Shown here piece by piece: positions 30,864 to 42,649 of a stretch of DNA of 64,000 nt. The stretch comes from Isoetes taiwanensis. Its lineage: Eukaryota; Streptophyta; Lycopodiopsida; Isoetales; Isoetaceae. A program made the position numbers and the translations under genes. The notes below the pieces were generated by a model that had not been told where the DNA came from, did no database searches, and saw nothing but the letters and a program-made list of their open reading frames with translations. The first letter of the stretch is position 1, and each line of letters begins with the position of its first letter. The stretch covers positions 14,051,877-14,115,876 of the forward strand of contig JAJEKV010000013.1 of the NCBI GenBank assembly GCA_021234155.1, in the 5' to 3' direction.

Positions 30864-31500
30864 GTACTCATATCTATCTCGTGTGATTTTCGTTTATTTT
30901 GCAACCTGAATGTCCCGTTGTCAACCCATGAAAAAGCAATAACCCAAGACATGGAAAATTTGCAGGAGCCAGATCTTCATCCCTCCCCAGTGTCTACTCT
31001 TTGACGCCAATAACGAATGCTCTGACCATGGCTATAGCAGGAATAAGGCTCCAAATATCTATGGCGGCAGCAACAGCATTGCATAGAATACATGCCCAGG
31101 GTGCCGGTTAGCCAGTTTCCACACCAGCCGCCCAGCAACAATCGCGACCGCGAGTTTACAGCCAAGAGCAGGTTTGGAGCAGTCATCAGCATATCCTAGG
31201 TATATTCTAGCATATACTTAGGATATGCCACAAACCCACATAAACAAGAGTTTCCCCCCCCTAGGGGCAACCCAAAAACACTCACTTCCATATAACTACA
31301 ACATCATAGAAGCAGTGGCATATACAACAAGGGCTTGTAAAAATAGGAAGCACGAAGCTGCACACAGTATGGAAAAGCATTTCGGGTTTCGGAGTCGGGG
31401 CGACGTTTTGCAACAGGCACGATCCGCTATTTTTCTCAACCGTCCCTTCCCCTAGATCAAAATCTTCGCGCTAGGTGAACGTTCACGTTGAACTCTAAGA
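30864..31500. other. Interval without a supported gene
   Basis: No continuation of the E2-like exon is recognised. The right part is the upstream region of the TOC gene. Confidence 0.4.
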
Positions 31501-31506
31501 CACGTG
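31501..31506 (+). promoter_or_regulatory. G-box CACGTG upstream of the TOC gene
   Basis: A perfect G-box in GACACGTGGAT, 233 bp before the start codon. G-boxes bind bZIP/bHLH factors including light-signalling PIF/HY5 types, which would suit a plastid-import gene. The role is inferred from position only. Confidence 0.5.
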
Positions 31507-31618
31507 GATAGCCTAGGCTTTCAGGTAAGCTATTGGGCTGGTGCGCTAAAAAAAAAGTTCAAAAACATGCGAATTAAACAAGCACATTGACTAAAAATGG
31601 TCCATTGCATTTATAGAG

Positions 31619-31628
31619 TATATAAAAG
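31619..31628 (+). promoter_or_regulatory. TATA box of the TOC gene
   Basis: TATATAAAAG, 110-120 bp before the ATG at 31739. Confidence 0.65.
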
Positions 31629-31725
31629 ATTAAAATGGGTAAAATAAATATGGTTCAAATAACGCTTAATTAAACCTTGGGGGGCAAGAAGAACGTTGAA
31701 CATCTGCACAACCCTAGAAATTAGG

Positions 31726-31791
31726 ATGGAGGGAGAAAATGTGCCACTTCCCACAGCCACCAGCTATGGAGGAAGCCGGAGAAGAGGATAG
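31726..31791 (+). CDS. Upstream ORF overlapping the TOC start
   Basis: ATG at 31726 opens a 21-codon frame (start MEGENVPLP) that ends at TAG 31789-31791, overlapping the first 50 nt of the main ORF in another frame. With GGATGG context it could capture ribosomes and lower or redirect initiation, possibly to the second in-frame ATG of the main frame at 31766, which also lies inside it. Translation is not shown by sequence. Confidence 0.4.
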   Translation: MEGENVPLPTATSYGGSRRRG

Positions 31792-34021
31792 CCATAGCCA
31801 ATCCGCACCAAGTATCCTCCATTTTCTACCCATTTCTAGTCTCCGAGCCGCTGCATCTCCCCCCCCATCTCGACCAGCCCCTCCTTCAGACATGGGCGAC
31901 GAACTCTGTGACTTGATGCAGGCAATTAGGGTTAAATTTTTGCGACTTGTGTACAGGCTCGGCGAATCGGCTCATACAGGTGTGGTTGCTCAGGTTTTGT
32001 ATCGTTTAGAATTGGCAGAACAGCTTAGGGTCGGACAAACAGGAGGACATGCAGGAGTTAGTCGATCTGGAGGTTTTATGAAGGCCAACGCCTTGGCTAT
32101 GGAGCAGGAAGCAGAATCAGGTGAATTAGATTTTACTTGTACAATGATGCTCATTGGAAAAACTGGTGTTGGAAAGAGTTCTACTGTGAATAGTTTGTTT
32201 GATGAGAAGGATAGAGCTCCTACTAGTTCTTTTGAAAAGGCTACCAGAAAGGTACAGTTATTTGAAGGTGTTGTTAAGGGGACTAAATTAAGAATTATTG
32301 ATACGCCTGGGTTGTCAGGATCTCTGGCAGATCGGAAGGAAAATGAGAAGACTTTGAGAGGCATAAAGAGATTTGTTCGGCGTTATCGACCAGATATTGT
32401 GCTTTATTTTGACAGGTTAGATATGCAGGGTAGAGACCTAGGGGACCTGCATTTGCTCAATTCAATTACCAATATCCTTGGATCTGCAGTTTGGTTTAAT
32501 ATGATTGTTGTATTGACTCATGCTGCTTCAGCTCCTCCTGATGGTCCAGATGGTGTACCTCTTAGTTATGAGATGGCAGTTGAGCATCATTCCCATATTA
32601 TTCAGCAAATGATTAGGCAGGCTGCAATGGATACAAGGTTGTTGAATCCAGTCTTAATGGTTGAGAATCATTCTGACTGCAACACTAATAGGGCAGGGGA
32701 GAGAATGTTGCCCAATGGACAGGTATGGAGGCCTCAGTTGCTACTGCTGTGCTTTGCATCCAAGATCCTAACAGAAGCCAATGCACTGCTTAAGTTGAAG
32801 GATAATACACTCGGTAGGCCTGCTGATAGAAGAGGTAGAGTACCTACGTTGCCATTGTTGCTTTCTTCTATTCTCCAGCCCAGATCATTGTTAAAAAATT
32901 CTGAAGAAGATACAGGAGGCCTGGATGAATTTGATGAAGACCCAGATGATGCAGATAATTCGGATGGAGAAGCAGATTATGATGAGCTGCCACCATTTCG
33001 TAGATTGTCTAGAGACGAATTGAACCAATTGGATAGGAGAAACAGGACTTTGTATTTTGAGGAGCTTGCATTGAGAGAGAAACTTTTCCAAAGGAAGCAA
33101 TGGAAACAAGAGCTAAGAAGGCGAAAAGAAAGAAGGAAAAACATATCAGGGAAGACTGATGATGAAGTTAAGGAAAATGAACATGGTGAAGAGGATAACA
33201 ACCCAATACCAATGGCATTTCCTGACAACTCTATACCACCAACATTTGGTTCAGATGACCCATCTTATAGATATCGTTATCTGGAATCTAAAAGTCACTT
33301 GGTGGTACGGCCAGTTTTGGGAAACCAGGGATGGGACCATGACAGCGGATATGATGGTGTCAATGTAGAGGCATTACTTGTGTTTAGAAAAAAGTATCCA
33401 GGATCTCTGATGGGGCAGATCATAAAAGACAAGCAAGATTCAAACGTGCGCCTGGAGTGCTCAACATCTTTGGCACATAAAGATGGAAAAACTACAATTG
33501 CAGGTCTTGACATGCAGACAGTTGGAACCGAGCCTTCTTATACATTAAGGACAGAAACCAGATTTTACAATTCAGGATGGAATAAGGCTGTTGCTGGTTT
33601 AGCCATGTCCATCTTAGGAGGGAAAATTGCTGCAGGTATGAAGCTGGAGGATAGGGTGCTCATAGGAAAGAGACTTAAACTCCTGGTTAATGCCGGGGCC
33701 ACTTCAGATGGTGGAGATATCGCATATGGTGGTTCTCTTGAGGCCACCTTGAAGGATAGAGATTATCCAATTAATCAAGTTTGTCATACAGCTGGATTGT
33801 CAATTATGAATTGGCATGGAGATATGTCAATTGGTGCAAACCTTCAATCTCAGTTTGTCCTTGCAAGGACATTGACCACGGTTCATGCTAACTTAAACAA
33901 TCAAGGAGCTGGGCAGATAAGCATAAAGGCTTCTAGTTCTGAACAGTTGTACATGGCCTTCATTGGCATCATTCCTTTCGTGAACTCTTTTCTGAACTGG
34001 CTATCAAGTCAAGGAAAATAA
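31739..34021 (+). CDS. TOC159-family chloroplast preprotein-import GTPase, TOC90-like
   Basis: Outer-envelope receptor GTPase of the chloroplast import translocon. The 760-residue frame has no intron. Residues 1-130 are a short Pro/Ser/Ala-rich N-terminus without the long acidic A domain of TOC159/132/120, so by length it resembles TOC90. The AIG1/TOC GTPase domain follows: P-loop GKTGVGKSS at 140-148, DTPG at 188-191, LTHAAS near 259-264 (G4), VENH at 308-311 (G5). Residues 388-415 are very acidic, and 422-470 a charged helix rich in Arg/Lys. The M domain, which anchors the protein without a classical membrane helix, starts near 500 with GWDHDSGYDG at 531-540. Start at 31739 is the first in-frame ATG; 31766 (codon 10) is the alternative. 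Sequence looks intact and under selection. Assignment to the family is firm; equivalence to TOC90 rather than a truncated TOC120/132 type is not. Confidence 0.93.
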   Translation: MCHFPQPPAMEEAGEEDSHSQSAPSILHFLPISSLRAAASPPPSRPAPPSDMGDELCDLMQAIRVKFLRLVYRLGESAHTGVVAQVLYRLELAEQLRVGQTGGHAGVSRSGGFMKANALAMEQEAESGELDFTCTMMLIGKTGVGKSSTVNSLFDEKDRAPTSSFEKATRKVQLFEGVVKGTKLRIIDTPGLSGSLADRKENEKTLRGIKRFVRRYRPDIVLYFDRLDMQGRDLGDLHLLNSITNILGSAVWFNMIVVLTHAASAPPDGPDGVPLSYEMAVEHHSHIIQQMIRQAAMDTRLLNPVLMVENHSDCNTNRAGERMLPNGQVWRPQLLLLCFASKILTEANALLKLKDNTLGRPADRRGRVPTLPLLLSSILQPRSLLKNSEEDTGGLDEFDEDPDDADNSDGEADYDELPPFRRLSRDELNQLDRRNRTLYFEELALREKLFQRKQWKQELRRRKERRKNISGKTDDEVKENEHGEEDNNPIPMAFPDNSIPPTFGSDDPSYRYRYLESKSHLVVRPVLGNQGWDHDSGYDGVNVEALLVFRKKYPGSLMGQIIKDKQDSNVRLECSTSLAHKDGKTTIAGLDMQTVGTEPSYTLRTETRFYNSGWNKAVAGLAMSILGGKIAAGMKLEDRVLIGKRLKLLVNAGATSDGGDIAYGGSLEATLKDRDYPINQVCHTAGLSIMNWHGDMSIGANLQSQFVLARTLTTVHANLNNQGAGQISIKASSSEQLYMAFIGIIPFVNSFLNWLSSQGK

Positions 34022-34028
34022 ATCTTGG

Positions 34029-34135
34029 GTAAGAGAATTGTCCTTACTTGTGGTTGTTTGCTATTGTCCTCCTTGAGCAGCAACATGATGTGTGTACTGT
34101 GCATGAGTTATTCATGCTAACTTGTTCGTTTACAG
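34029..34135 (+). other. Possible 3' UTR intron of the TOC gene
   Basis: A consensus donor (TTGG|GTAAGAG) lies 8 nt after the stop, and a TTCGTTTACAG acceptor at 34135 closes a 107-bp GT-AG interval. This is an inference from splice signals only. Confidence 0.4.
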
Positions 34136-34399
34136 GTCATGATTTGATACAAGTTATTATTAGATCATGCAAGGGCAGGCCGGAACCTGTGAAGAATTAA
34201 GCTAAAGGTGTAGAGTTTTGCATTGCAAGTTTCTTGGTTATGGAATATTTGAGTAAGCAGGGGAGCTTTTGACATCAAAGATGTCAAGGTTGTGTTATAA
34301 TATTTTTCCCCGTTTCTCAAATCTATTGTATGTATTACCATGAGCTTATTCTTGTTTTCTAACATGTCTGTACAGTCTTTGCCCGGGAAGAGAAATCTC

Positions 34400-35390
34400 A
34401 TTTTTTTTTTTCATGCACATTCTCATGGATACACTTGTCTCGGTAGCATCCTCACATTCTTTCCTTTGTTTGGTAGTATCCTTTGATTTATATATGTATA
34501 TATATCTCTAAATACGAGGAGCTTCTTGTCAAGTATAGGGGTCTATTTCTCTTTTCGATTTCACGAATAGAGGACACTAAAAACCCGTACCACTCAATGC
34601 AAAAGCTATGGTTATAGGTCTGGCCGAGGCCGATAACCGAAAATGCGTGACCGAGGTTGTACGTTCGTTCGAGGCCTTATGTGCCAAACATTTGGCCGAG
34701 GACGTACATCCGAGGTCTCCTGGATTAAGGAACATCCCAACAAGGAGTATTCGCCATTTTATTATTTTACTTGTGTCTTTATTATCTTATTTTATCTTAT
34801 CTTATCAGTATTTATTCAAGTGTTACTCCTGCTGTCACCCTGGCTCGTTCCATCAGCTACTATAGTATTTCCGTTCAGGAAGAGTGTTAGTATGACTACA
34901 GATTCCTCCTTTTCCTTCCGCGATTAGAAGCTATAAATTCCTACCTATTACCCACAAAATTACTACAAGACTTCGTACTGTGTTTATATTATCAGGTTTC
35001 ATACATATTAGATAATATGCATTTGCCGAGAACTAGAGCTCGGGATGACATTTGGATACTACCTGATTAGAAGCAAGGATTTATAACTTTAAAAAGCAAA
35101 ACAAAACAAAAACAAAATGGAAGAAAACGGCCTTGGCTCCCCCATTCCTTCATGCCACTTTGCTATTCATTTCTTATCTTATCATTTACCCACCGTCCTG
35201 CCCGTAGAGGTTTTCCCAATTTTCTTTTTCTTTTCAACATTTCTAGCCAATAAGGCTCTGCAAATATACTCGGAAGGGTTCTTTTCACAGTAATTTACAC
35301 AAATTTTCCCAAAGCCACCTATCAGCAAATCATGCTGGTAGCTATTTGATTTCTGTATTCCCGCATTAATCTGCAGCCAGTTGAAGTAAT
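34400..35390. other. Non-coding interval, possibly with an old LTR remnant
   Basis: No gene. Between about 34610 and 35010 the sequence (GGCCGAGG words, a TATAAATTCC box at 34932, a TGTTTATATTATCAGG stretch) has the feel of a solo LTR of a retroelement, but ends and target duplication could not be found. Confidence 0.35.
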
Positions 35391-35672
35391 CTAGTACCCG
35401 TTCTTATCCGCCAGTACCCCTATAATTTCCAGCAACCGGAGATTGTAGCCCATATCTTTCATCGTCTGTGCGTGATGGACTCTATCACAAAAGAGGCAGT
35501 GCACCCGGCCACAATTCAGGCACGATGATAGACCCTTCTCCAGACAAAGGCATCCGTCTTCATAGATGCACCACGTCCCCGCTTCTTCTAGCTCTGAATT
35601 CCAATTTCCAAGGGACCGTGAGGTTCCCTGGAGTTCCCGATCTTGGCCTCTTCCTCGATCCTGTATCTGCAT
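35391..35672 (-). CDS. Possible small Cys-rich (zinc-binding-like) protein gene, perhaps frameshifted
   Basis: On the - strand the frame from 35672 to 35391 encodes ELEEAGTWCIYEDGCLCLEKG, then SSCLNCGRVHCLFCDRVHH, and ends MGYNLRLLEIIGVLADKNGY. Eight Cys in pattern CX5CXCX6CX2CX4CX2C with trailing His could bind zinc. A second frame starting at an ATG near 35711 in a better context (AAGATGG) gives an NLS-like start (MEKGKKAVEEQ, SRKRPRSG) that runs out of frame with the Cys-rich part, so the gene may be broken by one indel, or there may be no gene. I do not recognise the family. Confidence 0.35.
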   Translation of the reverse strand: MQIQDRGRGQDRELQGTSRSLGNWNSELEEAGTWCIYEDGCLCLEKGLSSCLNCGRVHCLFCDRVHHAQTMKDMGYNLRLLEIIGVLADKNGY

Positions 35673-36095
35673 GCTGCTGTTCCTCCACGGCTTTCTTACC
35701 CTTCTCCATCTTGCCGCCCTGGTATTCTGGAGCCGCAGCTAATGCTAATGTTTGGCTGAGCTCCTAAACTGTCCGCCTTCCGTTAGACTTAAGAACCCTA
35801 ACCCTCGGACTGGAAACAAGCCTTCGTCCCGTGAGTTTATGCTTTAGAACCAGATTAATTTTAGGGTTAGCTTTTTCTTCCCGCCCTCTCTTCCAGGTAC
35901 GCCTCTATTAATTATAGGGCTTGTCTTGTCTTGTCTGATACCGCTAATTATAATTTCATAATTGTGTAGGAAATATCGTAGTCTCACATTAACTGCTTTT
36001 ACTGACATATGCCCCCTGAGCTTCTCGCTCCAGGGCAATCATTAATGGTTATCATTCCATTCGTACGGGTAACAGCTTCTAGATTTCTAGCTCAA

Positions 36096-36410
36096 TATTT
36101 AATATTTTGTGCCCCCGCGAGTCCTCATCGGCTTCCCTCATCCCCATTATCTGCTTCTATGTATGCCATGTCATTCTTCTCCTATCAGTCTAATCAAGTC
36201 TCTATATTTGATTAAAATGTCAACTATTTTCTTTATTTTCCTGTTCGCTATTTATTTAATATCTTGTACCAGTGTTATTACTACTATAAATTCTTGTTTC
36301 TTGCACCCTTGCGTTCCACCCATCAGCCTCCCCCGTCCCCGTTGTCTGCTACTATAGACGCCACGTCACTCCACCCCTATGGACCTAATCAAACTTACAT
36401 TTATATTTGA
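36096..36410. repeat. Diverged direct duplication
   Basis: Unit 1 (from 36096: TATTTAATATTTTGT, CATCGGCTTCC at 36126, CCATGTCATTC) corresponds to unit 2 (from 36253: TATTTAATATCTTGT, CATCAGCCTCC at 36321, CCACGTCACTC), with a ~40-bp indel between. The TA/CG changes between copies are mostly transitions. Confidence 0.6.
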
Positions 36411-37225
36411 ATTAAGCTTAAATTCAAGTTAGTTGCATGTACGCCATATCCGATATTTGCTCAACGGTACTAAGTTCAAAATTTGAATCTTCATCTCAGG
36501 GTCGCTTCAACTATTTAGAGCTGTAATTATAGGCCCACATCCAGTTTGATTCAATGATAAGGGCGTGAGAAACTAAAATTGAAAATATACTCATTTTATC
36601 TATTCTTATGATCATAGTGTAATCCAATCTGATCATATCTCCGAAATTCGAACTAAGAACAAAACAAAAATTTGAGAACTCTGCCCATGATGATGTCTCT
36701 AATGTATTTTATATTTATCCAGTAAACATGATATTGAAGAAGCTTTTGCTAGCTGTTATATGCTGTCAAACTGTGTCCCGTGATTGGCAGCTGGACTCGC
36801 ATATCTTGAAGCACAGCTACATCCACTGAGATATTCTCAGGTTTGTTCTACCTACACAAATTCTAACACATGATGCACGTTTATACCCAGTTGTTAAAGA
36901 TAAAGGGCGTTATTGTAGTAGCAGTATTAATGCTATTGATAAGTAATTTACTTCACATTTTGCTTTGTTAATACAAATCTAGATTTGGAGGATGCTTTAA
37001 CTCAATTAATGGTTCATGTTGCTGGAATAAAGAAAAGATAGTTCTGCAGGAGTACACCTACATTTAAGAGCTGTTATGTGAATGGCAGCATGAATCTACA
37101 TGACAAGATAGATTAGTAACTCTAAATGGTAGTAAGTCCCCTAAGAATTTATCATGAGCTACTACGAGTTGAGATAAGCCTGGCCTATGTATAGTTGGAT
37201 AGACACCAATCTTACCATCCTTATT

Positions 37226-37440
37226 GCATTTTTTGCTTCTGATTAGGTTATATCTAAAGTAAATGCTTAACATATAATTGTCACTTAGGCGATATGCTTA
37301 TACTAGATGCATCTCTTGGATTCTTCTGCTTATTTAAAGAGATTGTGATACTGCATTTTTTGCTTCTGATTATGCTACATCTAAAGTAAATGCTTAACGT
37401 ATAACTATTAGACAGGCAACATGCTTCTATTGGATTACAA
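37226..37440. repeat. Tandem duplication, period about 127 bp
   Basis: GCATTTTTTGCTTCTGATTA followed by ATCTAAAGTAAATGCTTAAC occurs at 37226 and 37353 with modest divergence through the next 60 bp. Confidence 0.85.
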
Positions 37441-40400
37441 CAAGAACTATGTTTGCGGGGGAAGGTGTGAATGCACAAAGAGCTGCCCTCTTCCTCAATA
37501 TAGTTGTTATCGTGTTTAATTGATATAACAAGGTACTAACGCATGAGGCAGACAAATAATTTAGTAGTGCTATTAATGCTTTACCCCTCGCAGAGAAATA
37601 TATCAATAGCACACTTACAAGTAATGATTATAGATAATTTCTTCACATATAACAAAACAATCATTGATTTATTGATTTTTGCAGATTCAATTGCACGCTT
37701 ATGGTATGAAGTTGTCCATAATGCAGCTGTTACTCGAAATTTAATGCTTCAAATAAATATTTGCTAATCAAAAGAGCTATAGGTTCCTCTAAACTACATG
37801 AATTCTTAACATGAAGAGGAGTTAATTTTTAGACATGGCTAGTAGACAAGCCCTTTTCCAAGCCTTCAAAAGAATTGGGAACCATTTTGTTCATGATTCA
37901 TGAAATCATGAATGAATCATGAATGAATCATGAATTGATTCTCATAACATGACTTTGAACTATGATTTAAGCCACTTCACCCTCCGGCCATAGAGGGCAA
38001 CCCTCCGTGTGCAGCATCTTGTTTCATATTGTCCTCAATGCATACTCGCATATTTCTAGCTCCTCCTTCAATATCCATCCTCATGCATAAACCTCTCTTC
38101 AAATTGTGCTCGCCTCTCATGTAGTAGCTGGTAATAGCCTGTCTATTTATCTAATGCTGCCTATACCCATTTTTTGTATAGTGTGTTTAATCTGTTTATC
38201 CATTCCATTTTCATCGTATTTGCCACCACAAGAGCCTCCGCTATATGCGCAATGGGGAAGGGAATAAGATTCCATGATTATGGGGTCTTGAGGTAGTGGC
38301 AGCTTACTTTTGCTTGTTTTGTTTGGCTTGTCTTGCTTTGTTTAATTCTATTATTGTGGCCTTCTGAAGATTGTGGGAATATATAAAGCGTTGCAAATAA
38401 TGGTCCTCTTTGGTCTCCTCCTGCAAGTAACACTCCCCCTGCATCAAACGTCATTATGTAGGTTCTTAGAGTTAGTATTGGTTGGCCTGTCTGGTTGCAA
38501 AATACATTGCCATTATGTTAATTCATGTAGAAGATTTGAGGTTTAGTAGGGCATAGAGTACTTTGAGTGTCGACTCTTCTGATTATTAGAACTTAAATAG
38601 CTACCAAAGTCAAACACCACAGAAGCCTGTGTCTAAATGGAGTTCCAATAATTTTGTGAAAAAGTTGCGCACCACAATGGATAAGGAGCACAATGACTAA
38701 GGACCAATTTCTTAAGCATGCTAATAAACATATTTGGGTGGAATGGTTGCAATATAGCTTATCATTTAAGTGCTAATGCAAAGCCGTTCTTGTCTATCCC
38801 CATCATGTTCTGTCATGCTCAGTTGTATGGTTGCTAATGAACAATGGAATGGAGGAGAAACGGATATTTTTGGTAACCTAGGAAACGTCAATTATGGCCT
38901 TTTGAAAAAAAAGTCATTTATGAGTATTAGAATGATAAAGTAGAATTGCTAGTTGTGTGGGCATATAGTGCCTATTCACCTTCTAATCTAACCAAAGAAT
39001 ATGCCCAATGTACGTGTGGTACTCAGAGGTCTGGGCAGTCTGTATATACATTTTGAAGATACCCTTCTCATTATTTTCTTAGTATCATAACCTAGTTGTA
39101 TCTGCTTCAAACAAATAAATGCTTGAAACCTTTGATAGATGCAACTAGTAATGCCAAGTGGCGAATGAGCTATATTGCTTATGAACCATCAAGTTGCCTT
39201 TAAATTTTAGAAGAGCTAGATCTCAATACAAAAATCATTACCTGGATCGATACGATGCGACTCATAAAGTGCCTTCTATAAGCAATAAGGTGCACTTGGC
39301 ATGATTTAAAATAAGTTTGATGGCATCTTTATATATGCTAAAACGATTTTGAGTGTATGTGATCAACTTTTATGTTTGGCCGTTAAATAGTTTTGATGTA
39401 AAAATTCTTATTTTGATCCCTTGGATTATTATTAGGGATTTTTGATCGTCAAATTATTCATGAGGAGGGTTTAGATTGAATTAAGGTTGTAAAAAGGTGT
39501 TTCAACATTTTCTCTTCGATGCAGTTGCATAGGGCTTGATTCTTGCCTTATCTGATAGATTCTAGGCCGATCATTCAATCTTCGGTGCTATAAAGCAGTT
39601 GTTTTCTTTTTGCTTTCATGTTCTTTCAATCTTGGGTGCTATAAAGCGGTGGCTTTTTTTCTCTCTTTTATCTAAGCATCTTTATTTTTCTTTGGCAGAG
39701 GAGTACGTTGTGAGCATCACCTCTATGCATTAATGTTTGTATTTGAGTACGAAGAATACTAAAAAGGGTTTCAATGTAGTTATGGCAGCAACTTGAAGTC
39801 ACAGGCGCAGTTTCTCAAGCATCCTTGAGGCAATAGCATTCAACTTAGGGAAAATCGTGGGTAGGGGCAATAGATTTGGAGCCAGACCTTATGGGTTTCA
39901 TATCTGAAGATGAAGAATTCAGTGATTGCATAGAGATTGCATAGAGCGTCGATTGCATAGGTGTTCTGTTAACTCTAGAGACAAGGAAATAGAGATGGAT
40001 GGGCAAGACAGAGGCCATGGATTTGATTCAAAACGTGGATATGCTAATAGCCAAAAAAAAAAATAAAAAAAAAATACATTCACTTCAAGAAGAACAAACA
40101 ACAGAATTTTTGCCAAGAAGGCCCATCGGCTCATAACTATGTGTCACAGACTCAAATAGATGATGATTTTGAACAAGAACATGAAAATTTTCAGCTACAT
40201 GTGTTTCTTTGCCAATTGTCCTTTCTTTGTCTTCTTGATCAAGTACATTAGAACTGGATAATGATACCAAATATTATACAAACGTTTTGGATGCAATAGC
40301 AGATTGCAAGGCAGATTTTCGAAAAAATATTTTGTGTAAGAATTAAGGTATGATATTGAACTAGGGAATGAAAATAGAAGTTGCTGAACTATGAGAGATA

Positions 40401-41884
40401 TCATGATGTTCCAAAAAAAACAAATTGTGGCTTTGGTTTGTTTATATATGTTTCACAAAAAGGAAAAGGATTCTTTAAGTACAGATTTTGGTCTGATATT
40501 AGCAAGCCCAATGTATAACTACATGTACTATTTTGAAAATACAGCAATGATATTATATCAAAATTACAAAGCATACTAAACGGGTTTTTAGAACAATGTT
40601 TGGAGGGGTTGGATCTGTCAACAGAGTTTCTAAGATTAGGGTATGATGGGGAAGACAGAAGATTCAGTAATCAAGGTTTATTTGCAAGACGGGCAAATAG
40701 TGTCAAGAGGTCTGTGATAAGTATTCCAACAAGCTGTTCTTTACATTTAAGGCGGGGCATGTCCCAGCGACTCTCGGATCCCTCAAAAGCTATTGTAATT
40801 GGCAACGTGGCAATTTGGAATGGATTTTTTTGTTAAAAACTTTTGCTTGCTTACTCTGCTGGTCTTGCTGGGTTTTCAATTGGACATGCTAATCGGTCTA
40901 TGGGCGAGCTCCAATGGTGACTGTTACCCTATTGGATATTATGTATTTCTTTGGAAGCAGTGTTGTCAAGCGCCCAACAATGAAGCAAGACACTGCATGG
41001 ATGACACCTTAGCTTGGCCATGGCTATCCTTTTGAAGTCGTCAAATGCACCTAAAATCTTTGTTAATGTTAAATTGGGTTATTTGCAACCTTAAACTGTG
41101 GAATCAATCCCCATAGCATTGATGTCACTCCTATTTGAATTTTACTGCGGCATCCATTTGCATCACGAGGAATAATGGAGATTCTAGTGCAATAAAGCTC
41201 ATCTTTTCTTGCAGAACCACTTCCATGAATCTAGACTATATGGTTCATCTGGGACTATGTTTCCATCAACTTCTTTCATTGAAATTTTTCATGAATAAGA
41301 AGTACTTGAATGAGCGTAATCCAGCTATGGCTTCTGCACATAATGTTTGGACATAACATTACAGATTCAGAACAAGTAAGATATTTCAAGTTTGTTGCAA
41401 GGATGTTTAATACAACACTAAGTTACTATGTGCTTCTTATGCAGCCGACCTATCGGAGTACAAGAGATTCTAAACTTATTATAGTCAAGATCTGTGTCTC
41501 TATAAACATGGGATTTACCTATGATCTCACTTGGAATGTTTGGCAGAGATAATTGCATCCACTACAACTATATCAAGGTTTTCTCAAAGTTTCTTCCTTA
41601 TAAGGTTCAAGTTCCTATTTTCCAGCTAAGGGTTGCATTGCATGTAGTTTATGCTCGCTTGCAATTTACGATTAGTAAAGAAGGAAAGATTATCTGATAT
41701 AATTACGTTTGTGCTAAAGGAGATGACATTAGGTGATTATGTTTATTGAGTAGGGATACCCAGTGGATGCAACTTAAAGATTTGAGCTTTGAGGTGTTTG
41801 GATATTTAGTCTGAATATGGCTTATAATGGTCATTTTAATATATGTTTTAGAACCTACAAGCACATTGTACATTCTTTTCTGCC

Positions 41885-41964
41885 CTTTCAGGCCAGCTCT
41901 ATATGACAAACGTAGCTTCAAGCTGCTCTTTCAGGCCAACTCTATATGACAAACGTAGCTTCAA
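41885..41964. repeat. Tandem duplication, period 43 bp
   Basis: CTTTCAGGCCA(G/A)CTCTATATG with the following CAAACGTAGCTTCAAG is repeated at 41885 and 41928 with one difference seen. Confidence 0.9.
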
Positions 41965-42649
41965 GACTTTTAAACTCGGCTTTTATGATGAAGTCCAGCC
42001 CCATATACTTACTCCAAGTCATTACTGATGTATATGTGGGTTTACTCTTAAACTATAGAGTCTCTTGACAATTTGAACATGCAGATAGATTACACTTGAT
42101 AATTGATTTAGAGTCTATTCATTCTGAAGCAAAATTTTTGTGTTTATGTTAATATTTGCAGCCAAACCTCATCTTCACACTGTTAAATCTTAAATGCACA
42201 TAAAGAAAGGCATAGGCTGAAGCGTTTTATGTTCCAGGTAAAATATTCATCTTTCTTCGTGGTTGCATTGTAGTAATGCATAAGATCTACAAAACTTTCA
42301 TCTCTTAGGACTGAAAAGGTTTGCTCAGTCTTATCTGCTGTAGTTTTCATTTCTTTGAAAATTTTAAACTTACCTAATATAATTGTACAAGTAGTCTGCT
42401 AAGACCTTTTGCTATTTCGTCAATAAATTGCATGCTTTCCTGCTTTTTTCAAATACTGTTAGCACATTCTAAATTCCATTGCTTTAATCACACAGGGTTC
42501 ATTGAAGGACGTCGGCCTTGCCTTCCTCATGGCTTCATAAGAAACCTATGGTTGAGAAGTTCTAACATGTTTATAGCATGCGCAGACCGGCATATAAAAT
42601 GCATCAAAGACATATTCAAGCTTAGGCTACACATGAAATGCAGGCATTT

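Larger units (their letters stand above)
35770..42644. other. Long non-coding interval
   Basis: About 6.9 kb with no supported gene on either strand; the longest open frames are below 100 codons, lack motifs and conflict. It holds the duplications at 36096, 37226 and 41885, a short ATGAATCATGA array near 37890-37940, and two copies of TTTCAATCTT(C/G)GGTGCTATAAAG near 39575 and 39630. Confidence 0.55.
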
